A stretch of DNA of 64,000 nt from Burkholderia seminalis DSM 23518. Lineage in GTDB: Bacteria > Pseudomonadota > Gammaproteobacteria > Burkholderiales > Burkholderiaceae. The notes under the pieces were generated by a model. The model was not told the DNA's origin, did not search any database, and saw nothing but the letters and a program-made list of their open reading frames with translations. Position numbers and translations under genes: made by a program. Shown one piece after another: positions 36,801 to 44,610 of this stretch. Every line of letters begins with the position of its first letter. Position 1 is the first letter of the stretch. Where the stretch lies: positions 434,001 to 498,000 of the forward strand of contig NZ_CADFDK010000005.1 in the NCBI RefSeq assembly GCF_902832885.1. The letters are read 5' to 3'.

Positions 36801-36865
36801 GTCCCGCCGAGCGGACGGCTCGAGGCGCTCTCGTACTGGGACGTCGCGTTGTCGGTGGTTTGCAT
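33860..36865 (-). CDS. nrdA: Ribonucleoside-diphosphate reductase, alpha subunit (class Ia)
   Basis: Catalytic subunit that reduces NDPs to dNDPs. The 1001-residue protein has an N-terminal ATP-cone (YKVIRRNGSVVSFEPSKIAI, near residues 38-57, to about 130), a second cone-like segment (about 165-245) and the 10-stranded barrel. By alignment with E. coli, Cys376 (SSCYL) and Cys605 (CNLGSVNL) are the redox pair, and Asn588, Cys590 and Glu592 in NLCTE are the radical-site residues. The C-terminal shuttle cysteines are Cys997 and Cys1000. Before them is a Gly/Ala-rich linker (about 932-970) absent from most NrdA proteins. At 1001 residues it is much longer than E. coli NrdA (761). Confidence 0.96.
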   Translation of the reverse strand: MQTTDNATSQYESASSRPLGGTEQGAKALAPQATFADYKVIRRNGSVVSFEPSKIAIAVTKAFLAVNGGQGAASARVREQVEQLTHNVVRALVRSRPNGGTFHIEDIQDQVELALMRGGEHNVARAYVLYREKRHLERQHAGEDAAAAGGESSTGINVVDNGVTRPLDLNALRALIVSACDGLGAAVNPDPIVAETVKNLYDGVPMSQVYDSAILAARTMIEKDPAYSQVTARILLHTIRREILGEEVVQAEMSTRYAEYFPQFLKRGVDAGLLDDKLLQFDLKRLGEALDANRDLQFGYLGLQTLYDRYFLHVEGTRIEMPQAFFMRVAMGLSLNEIDRETRAIEFYNVLSSFDFMSSTPTLFNSGTHRSQLSSCYLTTVADDLDGIYEALKENALLSKFAGGLGNDWTRVRALGSHIKGTNGKSQGVVPFLKVVNDTAVAVNQGGKRKGAVCAYLESWHLDIEEFLELRKNTGDDRRRTHDMNTANWIPDLFMKRVMEGADWTLFSPSTCPDLHDKFGADFEKAYTAYEEKVARGEIKLFKKIPAQQLWRKMLGMLFETGHPWITFKDPCNVRSPQQHVGVVHSSNLCTEITLNTSDTEIAVCNLGSVNLVAHLVKQADGSYALDHDKLKRTISVAMRMLDNVIDINYYAVPKARNSNLKHRPVGMGIMGFQDCLHLLRTPYASEAAVEFADRSMEAVCYYAYYASTELAEERGRYSSYRGSLWDRGILPQDTLKLLTEARGGYVEVDTSESLDWTTLRSRIAAHGMRNSNCVAIAPTATISNIIGVSACIEPTFQNLYVKSNLSGEFTVVNEYLVRDLKERGLWDEVMVADLKYFDGMLSRIDRIPADLRAIYATAFEVDPTWLVEAASRRQKWIDQAQSLNIYMGGASGKKLDEVYKLAWLRGLKTTYYLRTMAATHVEKSTVAHGALNAVPTGGAGNGGSGSGGAQGAAGGFGAAGGDVSSGAINAAPALAPVEADGPVCTMRPGDPGFDECEACQ

Positions 36866-37321
36866 GTGCAAAGCTCCTGGTGTTGGATGGTGCGGAGAGA
36901 AAGAACCGCGGATTAAAACGAACGCTGCGCAACGCGGTGCGCGAGCGGTAAGAGGCGAGCGATGCGCCGGGGAAGCCGGTTCGGTCGATGCGCGACAACC
37001 TGGCCGGTCGTGTGCTTCGTCATGTCTACCCTGCCCCGTCGATGTTCGCTGCGCTGATCGCGACGCCCGGACCGCCCGGCCTGACGCGTCGCCCTGAGAA
37101 CCCTGTCCGCCGGCGTTGCCCGCCGGCCGGTGCCGCTCGGGTTTTCCCCTGCGACACACACTATATCTAGTACAGAACTGCTCAACTGGCACCAAGTATA
37201 GTGGACATTCGGACGAGGTCAAAACGGATAATTTGCGGCGAAGGTCTTGACATCGCTCACGCGCAGACACGACAAGGCATTGGTCGGAGAAAAAACTTTC
37301 TCCGCTCAAAAAACCCCGCGA
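36866..37321. other. nrdA leader and control region
   Basis: 456 bases upstream of nrdA and downstream of ampD. It holds a pair of NrdR-like boxes (37158-37204) and an 8-bp hairpin at 37285-37304 near the ampD end. If the promoter overlaps the boxes, the nrdA mRNA has a leader of roughly 280 bases. No coding sequence is supported. Confidence 0.55.
37158..37204. promoter_or_regulatory. Tandem NrdR-box-like sites upstream of nrdA
   Basis: ACACTATATCTAGTAC (37158-37173) matches the NrdR consensus ACACWATATATWGTGT well, and GCACCAAGTATAGTGG (37189-37204) is a weaker partner. Their starts are 31 bases apart, about three helical turns, as in known NrdR operators that repress ribonucleotide reductase genes. 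Confidence 0.75.
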
Positions 37322-37912
37322 TCAGTGCTGACGGAAAGGAAAGTATTCGGCGGAAAAACCGGCATCGCTCGCGAAGCGTTGCCAATCGAAGTGCGGGCCC
37401 GGGTCGGTCTTGCGGCCCGGCGCGACGTCCGAGTGCCCGGCGAATGCGTCGACCGGGTAGCGCGCGGCGAGCGCGCGGGACAGCGCGGCGAGCACCGCGT
37501 ATTGCGCGTCGTCGAACGGCACGTCGTCCGCGCCTTCGAGCTCGATGCCGATCGAGAAGTCGTTGCAGCGCGTCCGGCCGAAGAACTCGGACGAGCCCGC
37601 GTGCCACGCGCGCTCGTCGCACGACACGAACTGCACGAGCTCGCCGCCGCGGCGGATCAGGAAATGGGCGGACACGCGCACGCCGCGCAGGTGGCGCTGG
37701 TAATACGGGTGCGCATCGCAGTCGAGGCGGTTCAGGAACAGCGACTCGATCGCGTCGCCGCCGAATTCGCCGGGCGGCAGGCTGATGTTGTGGACAACCA
37801 CGAGCGTCGGCACCGCGCCCGCGGGCCGCCTCTCGAAGTTCGGCGACGGCGCATGGCGCGCTTCGCGCACCCAGCCGTTCGCGTCGACCGACAACGTCGG
37901 CGCGTCGCTCAT
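37322..37912 (-). CDS. ampD: 1,6-anhydro-N-acetylmuramyl-L-alanine amidase
   Basis: Cytoplasmic amidase that strips stem peptides from anhydro-muropeptides during cell-wall recycling and thereby controls AmpR-type beta-lactamase induction. The 196-residue protein has the amidase_2 fold: VVVHNISLPPGEFG with zinc ligand His41, SIGIELEG with Glu124, and HSDVAPGRKTDPG with His160, Lys168 and Asp170, exactly the spacing of the E. coli AmpD set (His154, Lys162, Asp164). No signal peptide, consistent with AmpD and not AmiD. Its start overlaps the upstream small gene by 4 bases. Confidence 0.95.
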   Translation of the reverse strand: MSDAPTLSVDANGWVREARHAPSPNFERRPAGAVPTLVVVHNISLPPGEFGGDAIESLFLNRLDCDAHPYYQRHLRGVRVSAHFLIRRGGELVQFVSCDERAWHAGSSEFFGRTRCNDFSIGIELEGADDVPFDDAQYAVLAALSRALAARYPVDAFAGHSDVAPGRKTDPGPHFDWQRFASDAGFSAEYFPFRQH

Positions 37913-38226
37913 CGCACGTCGCGACCGTTCGCGCGCGCGGCGTGGCGCTGCGCGTGCTCGGCGCTGCAGAAGTAGTCGCCGCCCGCGGCGACCGCTTCGC
38001 CCTTCGGCGCATGCACGCCGCATTCGGCGCAGCGCACCATCGGCTCGGGCAGCGACCGCGCGTCGCCGTTCGGCCGCGCGGCTCCGGGGCCGCCGGCGCC
38101 GGACGCGCCGTCATAACCGGCGCCGCGGCCGGTGCGCGCCTGCGCATGCTCCTGCGCGTGGCGCAGCTTGCGCGCGAGCCACGAACCCGCGAAGAAGAGA
38201 AGGATCAGGAGAAGAATCTGTCGCAT
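37909..38226 (-). CDS. Small PP0621-family protein with cysteine pair motif
   Basis: A 105-residue protein: an N-terminal membrane segment (ILLLILLFFAGSWLA), a basic, Gly-rich middle, and a C-terminal CAECGVHAPKGEA...YFCSAEH, a compact metal-binding-type zinc-ribbon/MYM-like motif (Cys-x-x-Cys and a further Cys with His). I recognise it as the PP0621 family of unknown function. It is translated just ahead of ampD with an ATGA overlap and follows the CcsA-like gene by 13 bases, so the three genes form a unit. Confidence 0.78.
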   Translation of the reverse strand: MRQILLLILLFFAGSWLARKLRHAQEHAQARTGRGAGYDGASGAGGPGAARPNGDARSLPEPMVRCAECGVHAPKGEAVAAGGDYFCSAEHAQRHAARANGRDVR

Positions 38227-38239
38227 CGGAAACCTGCGG

Positions 38240-39133
38240 TCAAACCACGGAACGGTGCAGCAGCACCTCGAAAACGAACCGGCTGCCGACATACGCGAGC
38301 AGCAGCGCGGCGAACGACACGAGCACCCAGCGCGCGGCGCCGCGGCCGCGCCAGCCCGATGTCTTGCGGGCAACCAGCAGGCCGCCGAACATCAGCCACG
38401 ACAGGATCGCGAACACGGTCTTGTGATCGAGCCGCAGCGCGCGCGCGTCGATCTGCTCGCTGAACAGGATGCCCGACGCGAGCGTCAGCGTGAGCAGCAC
38501 GAAGCCGGCGCCGATCAGGCGGAACAGCAGCTTCTCGAGCGTGAGCAGCGGCGGCAGCGTTTCGAGCCAGCTCGCGATCCAGCCCGTCGAGCCGTCGCGC
38601 CCGCCGCTGCGCAGCGACTGCAGCCGCCGCTCGACCATCAGCATCAGGATCGCGTGCAGCGCGGCGATCGCGAACAACCCGTACGCGATGTTCGCAATCA
38701 GGAAGTGCAGCTTGAACAGCGGCGCCGCGGCATAAGGAAGCACCCGCACGCCGCCGAACACGAGCGGCAGCAGCGACGCGCCGCACGCGAGCGGCAAGAC
38801 CAGCAGGCGCAGGCTGTCGAGCGGGAAGAAGAAGCTCTCGATCCAGTAGATGCCGGCGCCGAGCCAGAACATCGCGGACAGCGCGAACGCGAAGCCGAAC
38901 ACCATCGCGTCGTTCGGAAAGATCGTCATGTGGAGCAGTACGCCGTGCGCGACGAGCGCGGCGAACAGCAGCGCGCGGCCGGCCCCGCTCATCCCCGACG
39001 CGGCGGACGCGGGAACCGGCACGGCCGGCACGCTCGCGACGAGCGGCGTCGCACCCTGGCGGTGCGTGCGCCAGCCTGCGACGGCGAGGCCGCCGTACAG
39101 GAATGCGGTGAGGGCATACAGTACAATATCCAT
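38240..39133 (-). CDS. CcsA/YpjD-like inner membrane protein (cytochrome c assembly family)
   Basis: A 297-residue polytopic protein with about eight hydrophobic helices, for example LLFAALVAHGVLLHMTIF, FALSAMFWLGAGIYWI, ANIAYGLFAIAALHAILML and KTVFAILSWLMFGGLLV. It belongs to the CcsA/HemX superfamily, whose Trp-rich periplasmic loop handles haem; the loop here is short. Divergence from ffh, as in E. coli (ypjD next to ffh), supports a YpjD-type protein rather than true c-type cytochrome ligase. A role in membrane metal or haem homeostasis is inferred only. Confidence 0.82.
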   Translation of the reverse strand: MDIVLYALTAFLYGGLAVAGWRTHRQGATPLVASVPAVPVPASAASGMSGAGRALLFAALVAHGVLLHMTIFPNDAMVFGFAFALSAMFWLGAGIYWIESFFFPLDSLRLLVLPLACGASLLPLVFGGVRVLPYAAAPLFKLHFLIANIAYGLFAIAALHAILMLMVERRLQSLRSGGRDGSTGWIASWLETLPPLLTLEKLLFRLIGAGFVLLTLTLASGILFSEQIDARALRLDHKTVFAILSWLMFGGLLVARKTSGWRGRGAARWVLVSFAALLLAYVGSRFVFEVLLHRSVV

Positions 39134-39222
39134 GTTCGAAGTTTACACTAGGCCCCCTTCCCGCGACGGCTCCCTTTGTTCGGTTCCGCCGCGCCTTCGG
39201 GCCCCACTGTCCATCGCTCCCC

Positions 39223-40590
39223 ATGCTCGACAATCTCACTCAACGGATGGCGCGCGTCGTCAAGACGCTGCGCGGCGAGGCCCGGCTCACCGAGGCGAAC
39301 ACGCAGGAGATGCTCCGCGAGGTGCGTCTCGCGCTGCTCGAGGCCGACGTTTCGCTGCCGGTCGTCCGCGAATTCATCGCCAAGGTCAAGGAAAAGGCGC
39401 TCGGCGAAGAAGTGATCAGCAGCCTGTCGCCGGGCCAGGCGCTCGTCGGCGTGGTCCAGAAGGAACTGACCGCCGTGATCGGCGGCGACTACGAAGGCAA
39501 GGCCGCCGAGCTGAACCTCGCGGTCACGCCGCCCGCCGTGATCCTGATGGCCGGCCTGCAGGGCGCGGGCAAGACCACGACCGCCGGCAAGCTCGCGAAG
39601 CTGCTGCGCGAGAAGTACAAGAAGAAGGTGCTGACCGTGTCGTGCGACGTGTATCGCCCGGCCGCGATCATGCAGCTGAAAACGGTGAGCGAACAGGTCG
39701 GCGCCGACTTCTTCCCGTCCACGCCCGACCAGAAACCCGTCGACATCGCAATTGCGGCCGTCGACTGGGCGAAGCGCCACTACCATGACGTACTGATCGT
39801 CGACACGGCCGGCCGCCTCGGTATCGACGAGGCGATGATGCAGGAAATCGCCGCGCTGCACGGCACGCTGAAGCCGGCCGAAACGCTGTTCGTCGTCGAC
39901 GCGATGCTCGGCCAGGATGCGGTCAACACCGCGAAGGCGTTCAACGACACGCTGCCGCTCACCGGCGTCGTGCTGACCAAGCTCGACGGCGACTCGCGCG
40001 GCGGCGCCGCGCTGTCGGTGCGCCACATCACGGGCAAGCCGATCAAGTTCGTCGGTGTCGCCGAGAAGCTCGACGGCCTGGAAGTGTTCCACCCCGACCG
40101 GATGGCGAACCGGATCCTCGGCATGGGCGACATCCTCGCGCTCGTCGAGGAGGCACAGCGCGGCGTCGACGTGCAGGCCGCGCAGAAGCTGGCCGACAAG
40201 GTCAAGAAAGGCGGCGACTTCGACCTGAACGATTTCCGCGCGCAGATCTCGCAGATGAAGAACATGGGCGGCCTGTCGTCGCTGATGGACAAGCTGCCCG
40301 CGCAGTTCCAGCAGGCGGCCGCCGGGGCCGACATGGGCCAGGCCGAAAAGCAGATCCGCCGGATGGAAGGCATCATCAGCTCGATGACGCCGGCCGAGCG
40401 TGCCAAACCCGAAATCATCAAGGCGACGCGCAAGCGCCGCATTGCAGCCGGCGCGGGCGTGCCGGTGCAGGAAGTCAACCGGATGCTGAACCAGTACGAT
40501 CAGATGCGTACGATGATGAAGAAGCTGAAGGGCGGCAACATGCAGAAGATGATGCGCGGCCTGAAGGGCATGATGCCCGGCATGCGCTGA
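39223..40590 (+). CDS. ffh: Signal recognition particle protein Ffh
   Basis: GTPase that binds signal anchors of nascent membrane proteins together with 4.5S RNA and docks on FtsY. The 455-residue protein has the N domain (MLDNLTQRMARVVKTLRG), a G domain with P-loop GLQGAGKTTTAGKLA, DVYRPAAIMQL, DTAGRL and TKLDGDSRGGAAL, and a Met-rich M domain (KNMGGLSSLMDKLP, MTPAERAKPE, then a C-terminal Met-rich tail) for signal binding. It is divergent from the CcsA-like gene. Confidence 0.97.
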   Translation: MLDNLTQRMARVVKTLRGEARLTEANTQEMLREVRLALLEADVSLPVVREFIAKVKEKALGEEVISSLSPGQALVGVVQKELTAVIGGDYEGKAAELNLAVTPPAVILMAGLQGAGKTTTAGKLAKLLREKYKKKVLTVSCDVYRPAAIMQLKTVSEQVGADFFPSTPDQKPVDIAIAAVDWAKRHYHDVLIVDTAGRLGIDEAMMQEIAALHGTLKPAETLFVVDAMLGQDAVNTAKAFNDTLPLTGVVLTKLDGDSRGGAALSVRHITGKPIKFVGVAEKLDGLEVFHPDRMANRILGMGDILALVEEAQRGVDVQAAQKLADKVKKGGDFDLNDFRAQISQMKNMGGLSSLMDKLPAQFQQAAAGADMGQAEKQIRRMEGIISSMTPAERAKPEIIKATRKRRIAAGAGVPVQEVNRMLNQYDQMRTMMKKLKGGNMQKMMRGLKGMMPGMR

Positions 40591-40595
40591 TTCCG

Positions 40596-40621
40596 CCCGC
40601 CGGCCGGGCGCGCGGGTTTTT
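40596..40621 (+). terminator. Probable intrinsic terminator after ffh
   Basis: A GC-rich hairpin (40596-40600 with 40612-40616, inner GC pairs in the loop) followed by TTTTT. Confidence 0.6.
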
Positions 40622-40685
40622 GCTGTAGCGCGCGCCCGCCGTTCTGCTTCATTCTTATTTGTATACCGACTGCCCGCCAGAACAC

Positions 40686-41237
40686 ATGAACCGCGAAGAA
40701 GCCCTCCACATTTTCAACCACTCCGAAGAGATCGTGTCGGCCGATGCCGTCAACGCGTCGATCTCCAAGATGGCCGACGCGATCCGCGCCGAGATCGGCG
40801 ACGCGTTCCCGCTCGTTCTCTCGGTGATGGGCGGCGCCGCGGTGTTTACCGGGATGCTGCTGCCGCATCTCGATTTCCCGCTCGAATTCGACTACATCCA
40901 CCTGACCCGCTACCGCAACACGACGCAGGGCAGCCCGGAAATGCACTGGCGCGTCGCGCCGCGCGAATCGGTGAAGGACCGGATCGTGCTCGTGCTCGAC
41001 GACATCCTCGACGAGGGCGAGACGATGGCCGCGATCCGCGACCGGATCCTCGACATGGGCGCGCAGCGCTTCATGTCGGCCGTGCTGTGCGAGAAGACGC
41101 TCGCGAAGGCGAAGCCGCTGCACCCCGACTTCTGCGGCTTCTCGGTGCCGGACCGCTACGTGTTCGGCTGCGGGATGGACGCAAAGGGCTACTGGCGCAA
41201 CCTGCCGACGATCCGCGCGCTGACCGCCGACGTCTGA
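40686..41237 (+). CDS. hpt: Hypoxanthine(-guanine) phosphoribosyltransferase
   Basis: Salvages hypoxanthine and guanine to IMP and GMP using PRPP. The 183-residue protein contains the PRPP-binding signature VLVLDDILDEGETM near residue 107, an N-terminal VLSVMGGAAVFTGMLLP nucleotide-loop segment, and FGCGMDAKGYWRNLP at the C-terminus. The relaxed signature (Glu-Gly-Glu) is common in betaproteobacterial HPRTs. The E. coli-type name hpt is used by analogy. It ends in a strong terminator. Confidence 0.88.
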   Translation: MNREEALHIFNHSEEIVSADAVNASISKMADAIRAEIGDAFPLVLSVMGGAAVFTGMLLPHLDFPLEFDYIHLTRYRNTTQGSPEMHWRVAPRESVKDRIVLVLDDILDEGETMAAIRDRILDMGAQRFMSAVLCEKTLAKAKPLHPDFCGFSVPDRYVFGCGMDAKGYWRNLPTIRALTADV

Positions 41238-41261
41238 TCGCCGCCCTGCCGGCCCCATAAG

Positions 41262-41300
41262 AAAAGCGGCGCGCCGGTTTCCCGGCGCGCCGCTTTTTTT
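41262..41300. terminator. Strong bidirectional terminator between hpt and marC
   Basis: A 16-bp perfect stem (41262-41277 with 41282-41297), a TTTC loop and seven T residues (41294-41300); A residues at the other end let it work for the convergent marC as well. Confidence 0.85.
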
Positions 41301-41319
41301 CGTGCGTACGCGGCCTGCC

Positions 41320-41922
41320 CTACAACTGGTGCACGAACGCGCGAATGCCGGCCAGCAGCATCTCGACCGAGATCGCGACGAGCACGAGGCCCATCAGCCG
41401 CTCGAACGCCGCGACCGTCCGCTCGCCGAGCCATTGCTGGATCCGCTCGGCCAGCACCAGCGTGATCGCGCAGACGAGCATCGTGACCGTCAGCGCGCCG
41501 GCCCACTCGAGCATCTTGCCGGGCGCCTGCGACGTCAGCAGCATCACCGTCGCCAGCGCGGACGGCCCGGCGAGTGCCGGAATCGCGAGCGGCACGATGA
41601 ACGGTTCGCCGCCCGCGCGCGGATCGCTGCCGAGCGCGCCGTCCGGGTGCGGGAAGATCATCCGCAGCGCGATCAGGAACAGCACGATCCCGCCGCCGAG
41701 CCGCAGCGACAGGTCGGTGAGGCTCATCATCCGCAGGAAGCGGTCGCCGACCACCATGAAGAACAGCAGGATCACGAACGCGATCCCCACTTCACGCAGG
41801 ATCAGCTTCACGCGCCGCTCGCGCGGCACGTCCCGCATCGCCGAAATGAACAGCGGGATGTTGCCGAGCGGATCGGTGATCAGCACCAGGAGCACGGTGG
41901 CCGACAGGAACGTGTATTCCAT
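41320..41922 (-). CDS. MarC-family integral membrane protein
   Basis: A 200-residue protein with six hydrophobic helices, starting FLSATVLLVLITDPLGNIPLF, and including DPLGNIPLF, VPLAIPALAGPSALATVML and LVLVAISVEMLLAGIRAF, the hallmark segments of the MarC/UPF0056 family. No transport substrate is known for the family; the old link to multiple antibiotic resistance is not supported in E. coli. It is convergent with hpt and 21 bases downstream of proS on the same strand. Confidence 0.9.
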   Translation of the reverse strand: MEYTFLSATVLLVLITDPLGNIPLFISAMRDVPRERRVKLILREVGIAFVILLFFMVVGDRFLRMMSLTDLSLRLGGGIVLFLIALRMIFPHPDGALGSDPRAGGEPFIVPLAIPALAGPSALATVMLLTSQAPGKMLEWAGALTVTMLVCAITLVLAERIQQWLGERTVAAFERLMGLVLVAISVEMLLAGIRAFVHQL

Positions 41923-41943
41923 CGTGTCCCCCGGGCGCCGAGC

Positions 41944-43680
41944 TTAGCGGGCGAGCGCGGCGCGGATCTTCTCCGCGACCGTCGCCGCAGCCGCGTCGGC
42001 CGGCAACAGCGTCGCTTCGGCGTCGCGGCGGCCCTGGTACTCGATCTTGCCTTCCTTCAGGCCGCGCTCGCCGATCACCAGGCGGTGCGGCACGCCGATC
42101 AGTTCCCAGTCGGCGAACATCACGCCCGGGCGCTCGCCGCGGTCGTCGAGGATCACGTCGATGCCGGCCGCGACGAGTTCCGCGTACAGCTTGTCGGCCG
42201 TCTCGCGCACCATCTCGCTGCGGTCATAGCCCATCGGACACAGCACGACTTCGAACGGCGCGATCGACTCGGGCCAGATGATGCCCTTGTCGTCGAAGTT
42301 CTGTTCGATCGCCGCGCCGAGAATGCGCGTGACGCCGACGCCGTAGCAGCCCATCAGCATCGGCTGCGGCTTGCCCGACTCGTCGAGGAACGTCGCACCC
42401 ATCGCTTCCGAATACTTGGTGCCGAGCTGGAACACGTGGCCGACCTCGATCCCGCGGCAGATGTCGATCACGCCCTTGCCGTCCGGCGACGCGTCGCCCT
42501 TCTTCACGTTGCGCACGTCGGCGACGTCCGGCTCCGGCAGGTCGCGGCCCCAGTTCACGCCGGCGATGTGATAGTCGACCTCGTTCGCGCCGACGACGAA
42601 GTCGCTCATGTTCGCGACCGTACGGTCCGCGATCACCTTCACGGGCTTCTTCGTGCCGACCGGGCCGAGGTAGCCCGGCGGCGTGCCGAACCACTCGACG
42701 ATTTCCTGTTCGGTCGCGAAGCGGTGGTTCTTCAGACCCGGCAGCTTCGACACCTTGATCTCGTTCAGGTCGTGGTCGCCGCGCAGCATCACCAGCCAGA
42801 TCGTCGGCTCGGCGCCTTCGTTGTCGGTCGCGAGCACGATCGACTTGATCGTGCGCTCGAGCGGGATCGCCAGCAGTTCGGCAACGGCTTCGCACTTCGC
42901 CTTGCCGGGCGTCGCGACCTTTTCCAGCGCTTGCGCCGGCGCCGCGCGTTCGGCGATCAGCGGCAGGGCTTCGGCCGCTTCGATGTTCGCCGCGAAGTCG
43001 GAGGTCGGGCAGTAGGCGATCGCGTCCTCGCCGGTGTCGGCGATCACGTGGAACTCGTGCGAGAAATTGCCGCCGATCGAGCCGCTGTCGGCCGCGACCG
43101 CGCGGAACTCGAGGCCGAGGCGCGTGAAGATGCGCACGTACGCGTCGTACATCTTGCGATACGACTCGTTCAGGCCGGCCGCGTCCTTGTCGAACGAATA
43201 CGCGTCCTTCATGATGAATTCGCGGCCGCGCATCACGCCGAAGCGCGGACGGATCTCGTCGCGGAACTTCGTCTGGATCTGGTAGAAGTTCACCGGCATC
43301 TGCCGGTAGCTCTTGATCTGGTTGCGCGCGATGTCGGTAATGACTTCCTCGTGCGTCGGCCCGATCACGAAGTCGTTGTCCTTGCGGTCCTTGAAGCGCA
43401 GCAGCTCGGGGCCGTACTGTTCCCAGCGGCCCGATTCCTGCCACAGCTCGGCCGGCTGCACGGCCGGCATCAGCAGCTCGATGGCGCCCGCCCGGTTCAT
43501 TTCCTCGCGCACGATCGCCTCGACCTTGCGAATCGAACGCAAGCCGACCGGCAGGTAGTTATAGATGCCGCCGGCGACGCGACGGATCATGCCGGCGCGG
43601 ACCATCAGCTTGTGGCTGACGATCTCCGCGTCGGCGGGAGCTTCTTTCAGGGTGCCGATAAAGAAACGGGAAGCTTTCAT
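41944..43680 (-). CDS. proS: Prolyl-tRNA synthetase
   Basis: Charges tRNA-Pro. The 578-residue bacterial-type enzyme has class II motifs 1-3 ([40 protein letters not shown] and [42 protein letters not shown]), the INS editing domain inserted between motifs 2 and 3 (residues about 225-405, with [25 protein letters not shown]) and the C-terminal anticodon domain ([19 protein letters not shown]). It lies 218 bases from the divergent rppH. Its cognate tRNA-Pro(CGG) is also in this window at 49767. Confidence 0.97.
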   Translation of the reverse strand: MKASRFFIGTLKEAPADAEIVSHKLMVRAGMIRRVAGGIYNYLPVGLRSIRKVEAIVREEMNRAGAIELLMPAVQPAELWQESGRWEQYGPELLRFKDRKDNDFVIGPTHEEVITDIARNQIKSYRQMPVNFYQIQTKFRDEIRPRFGVMRGREFIMKDAYSFDKDAAGLNESYRKMYDAYVRIFTRLGLEFRAVAADSGSIGGNFSHEFHVIADTGEDAIAYCPTSDFAANIEAAEALPLIAERAAPAQALEKVATPGKAKCEAVAELLAIPLERTIKSIVLATDNEGAEPTIWLVMLRGDHDLNEIKVSKLPGLKNHRFATEQEIVEWFGTPPGYLGPVGTKKPVKVIADRTVANMSDFVVGANEVDYHIAGVNWGRDLPEPDVADVRNVKKGDASPDGKGVIDICRGIEVGHVFQLGTKYSEAMGATFLDESGKPQPMLMGCYGVGVTRILGAAIEQNFDDKGIIWPESIAPFEVVLCPMGYDRSEMVRETADKLYAELVAAGIDVILDDRGERPGVMFADWELIGVPHRLVIGERGLKEGKIEYQGRRDAEATLLPADAAAATVAEKIRAALAR

Positions 43681-43859
43681 GCGGACGGTTCCAAAAACGG
43701 CGCCCCCAGGCGGGGCGCCCGAAAAAGTTTCAAGGTGAAAAAGCTGCGCGCGACGAACGACGATGGCGCAGATGACGTAGCAGACTAATCAGGGACAATT
43801 CAGTCGGTGCACCCCGCGCGGTTTCGCTCCGTCACGGTGCGCAGCGCCCGTTATCTGTT

Positions 43860-43865
43860 TATAAT
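43860..43865 (+). promoter_or_regulatory. Candidate -10 of rppH
   Basis: A perfect TATAAT lies 34 bases before the rppH ATG; no convincing -35 is visible 16-18 bases upstream. Confidence 0.4.
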
Positions 43866-43898
43866 CAAAGCAATTTTAAAGGATTCGAAGGTGGTTGT

Positions 43899-44546
43899 AT
43901 GCTGGATCGTGAAGGCTTTCGCCCGAACGTCGGCATCATCCTCTTGAACGCGCGCAACGAGGTGTTTTGGGGCAAGCGGCTCCGCGAGCATTCCTGGCAG
44001 TTTCCTCAAGGTGGGATCAAGTACGGCGAGACCCCCATGCAGGCGATGTACCGGGAACTGCACGAGGAAACGGGCCTGCATCCGGAACACGTCAAGATAA
44101 TCGGCCGCACTCGCGACTGGTTGCGTTACGAGGTGCCTGACAAGTTCATCAAACGCGAAGTACGCGGTCATTACCGCGGCCAGAAGCAGATCTGGTTCCT
44201 GCTGCGGATGGTTGGACGCGATTGCGACATTTGCTTGCGCGCGACCGATCACCCGGAGTTCGATGCGTGGCGCTGGAACGAGTACTGGGTACCGCTCGAT
44301 GCGGTGATCGAGTTCAAGCGGGATGTCTATCAGTTGGCGCTGACGGAACTGTCGCGCTTCCTGCGCCGCCCGGCGCAGCGAGCCGAGAAGCCGCGCGGGC
44401 CGCGAATGTCGCGCTATCCGCGCGTCATTGGCGTACAGGCCCAGCAGACGCTGACGATTGTCGACACATCGGTAGTGTGTTCGGAGATCGAAGTGGAGGC
44501 GAGCACGCTCGACGAGATGCCGCCCCACGTGATCGTCGGCAAATGA
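43899..44546 (+). CDS. rppH: RNA pyrophosphohydrolase (Nudix)
   Basis: Removes pyrophosphate from 5'-triphosphorylated RNA to trigger decay. The 215-residue protein starts [20 protein letters not shown], then [17 protein letters not shown], the Nudix box [23 protein letters not shown] and RYEVPDKFI, which are RppH signature elements. Compared with E. coli RppH (176 residues) it has a C-terminal extension of about 40 residues, including a basic segment ([20 protein letters not shown]) and a Val/Glu-rich end. A terminator follows at 44566. Confidence 0.94.
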   Translation: MLDREGFRPNVGIILLNARNEVFWGKRLREHSWQFPQGGIKYGETPMQAMYRELHEETGLHPEHVKIIGRTRDWLRYEVPDKFIKREVRGHYRGQKQIWFLLRMVGRDCDICLRATDHPEFDAWRWNEYWVPLDAVIEFKRDVYQLALTELSRFLRRPAQRAEKPRGPRMSRYPRVIGVQAQQTLTIVDTSVVCSEIEVEASTLDEMPPHVIVGK

Positions 44547-44565
44547 CGAGTCGGACTGCATGACC

Positions 44566-44596
44566 GGGCGCGACCATGGTGTCGCGCCCTTTTTTT
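44566..44596 (+). terminator. Intrinsic terminator after rppH
   Basis: A 9-bp stem (44566-44574 with 44581-44589), a 6-base loop and seven T residues (44590-44596). Confidence 0.85.
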
Positions 44597-44610
44597 ACGA
44601 GGAATGCATA

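Noticed and set aside
33647-36916. A frame of over 1000 codons antisense to nrdA
   Set aside because: It is a high-GC antisense shadow; composition is Arg/Val/Asp-rich with no motif, and nrdA on the other strand is certain.
37285-37304. Hairpin near the ampD stop as an intrinsic terminator
   Set aside because: The stem is good but it is not followed by T residues on the minus strand, so I do not call it a terminator.
44560-44610. ATG start 51 bases upstream of the chosen CNP1-like start
   Set aside because: It lies in the rppH terminator and would add a non-signal N-terminus; the TTG at 44611 begins a proper lipoprotein signal.
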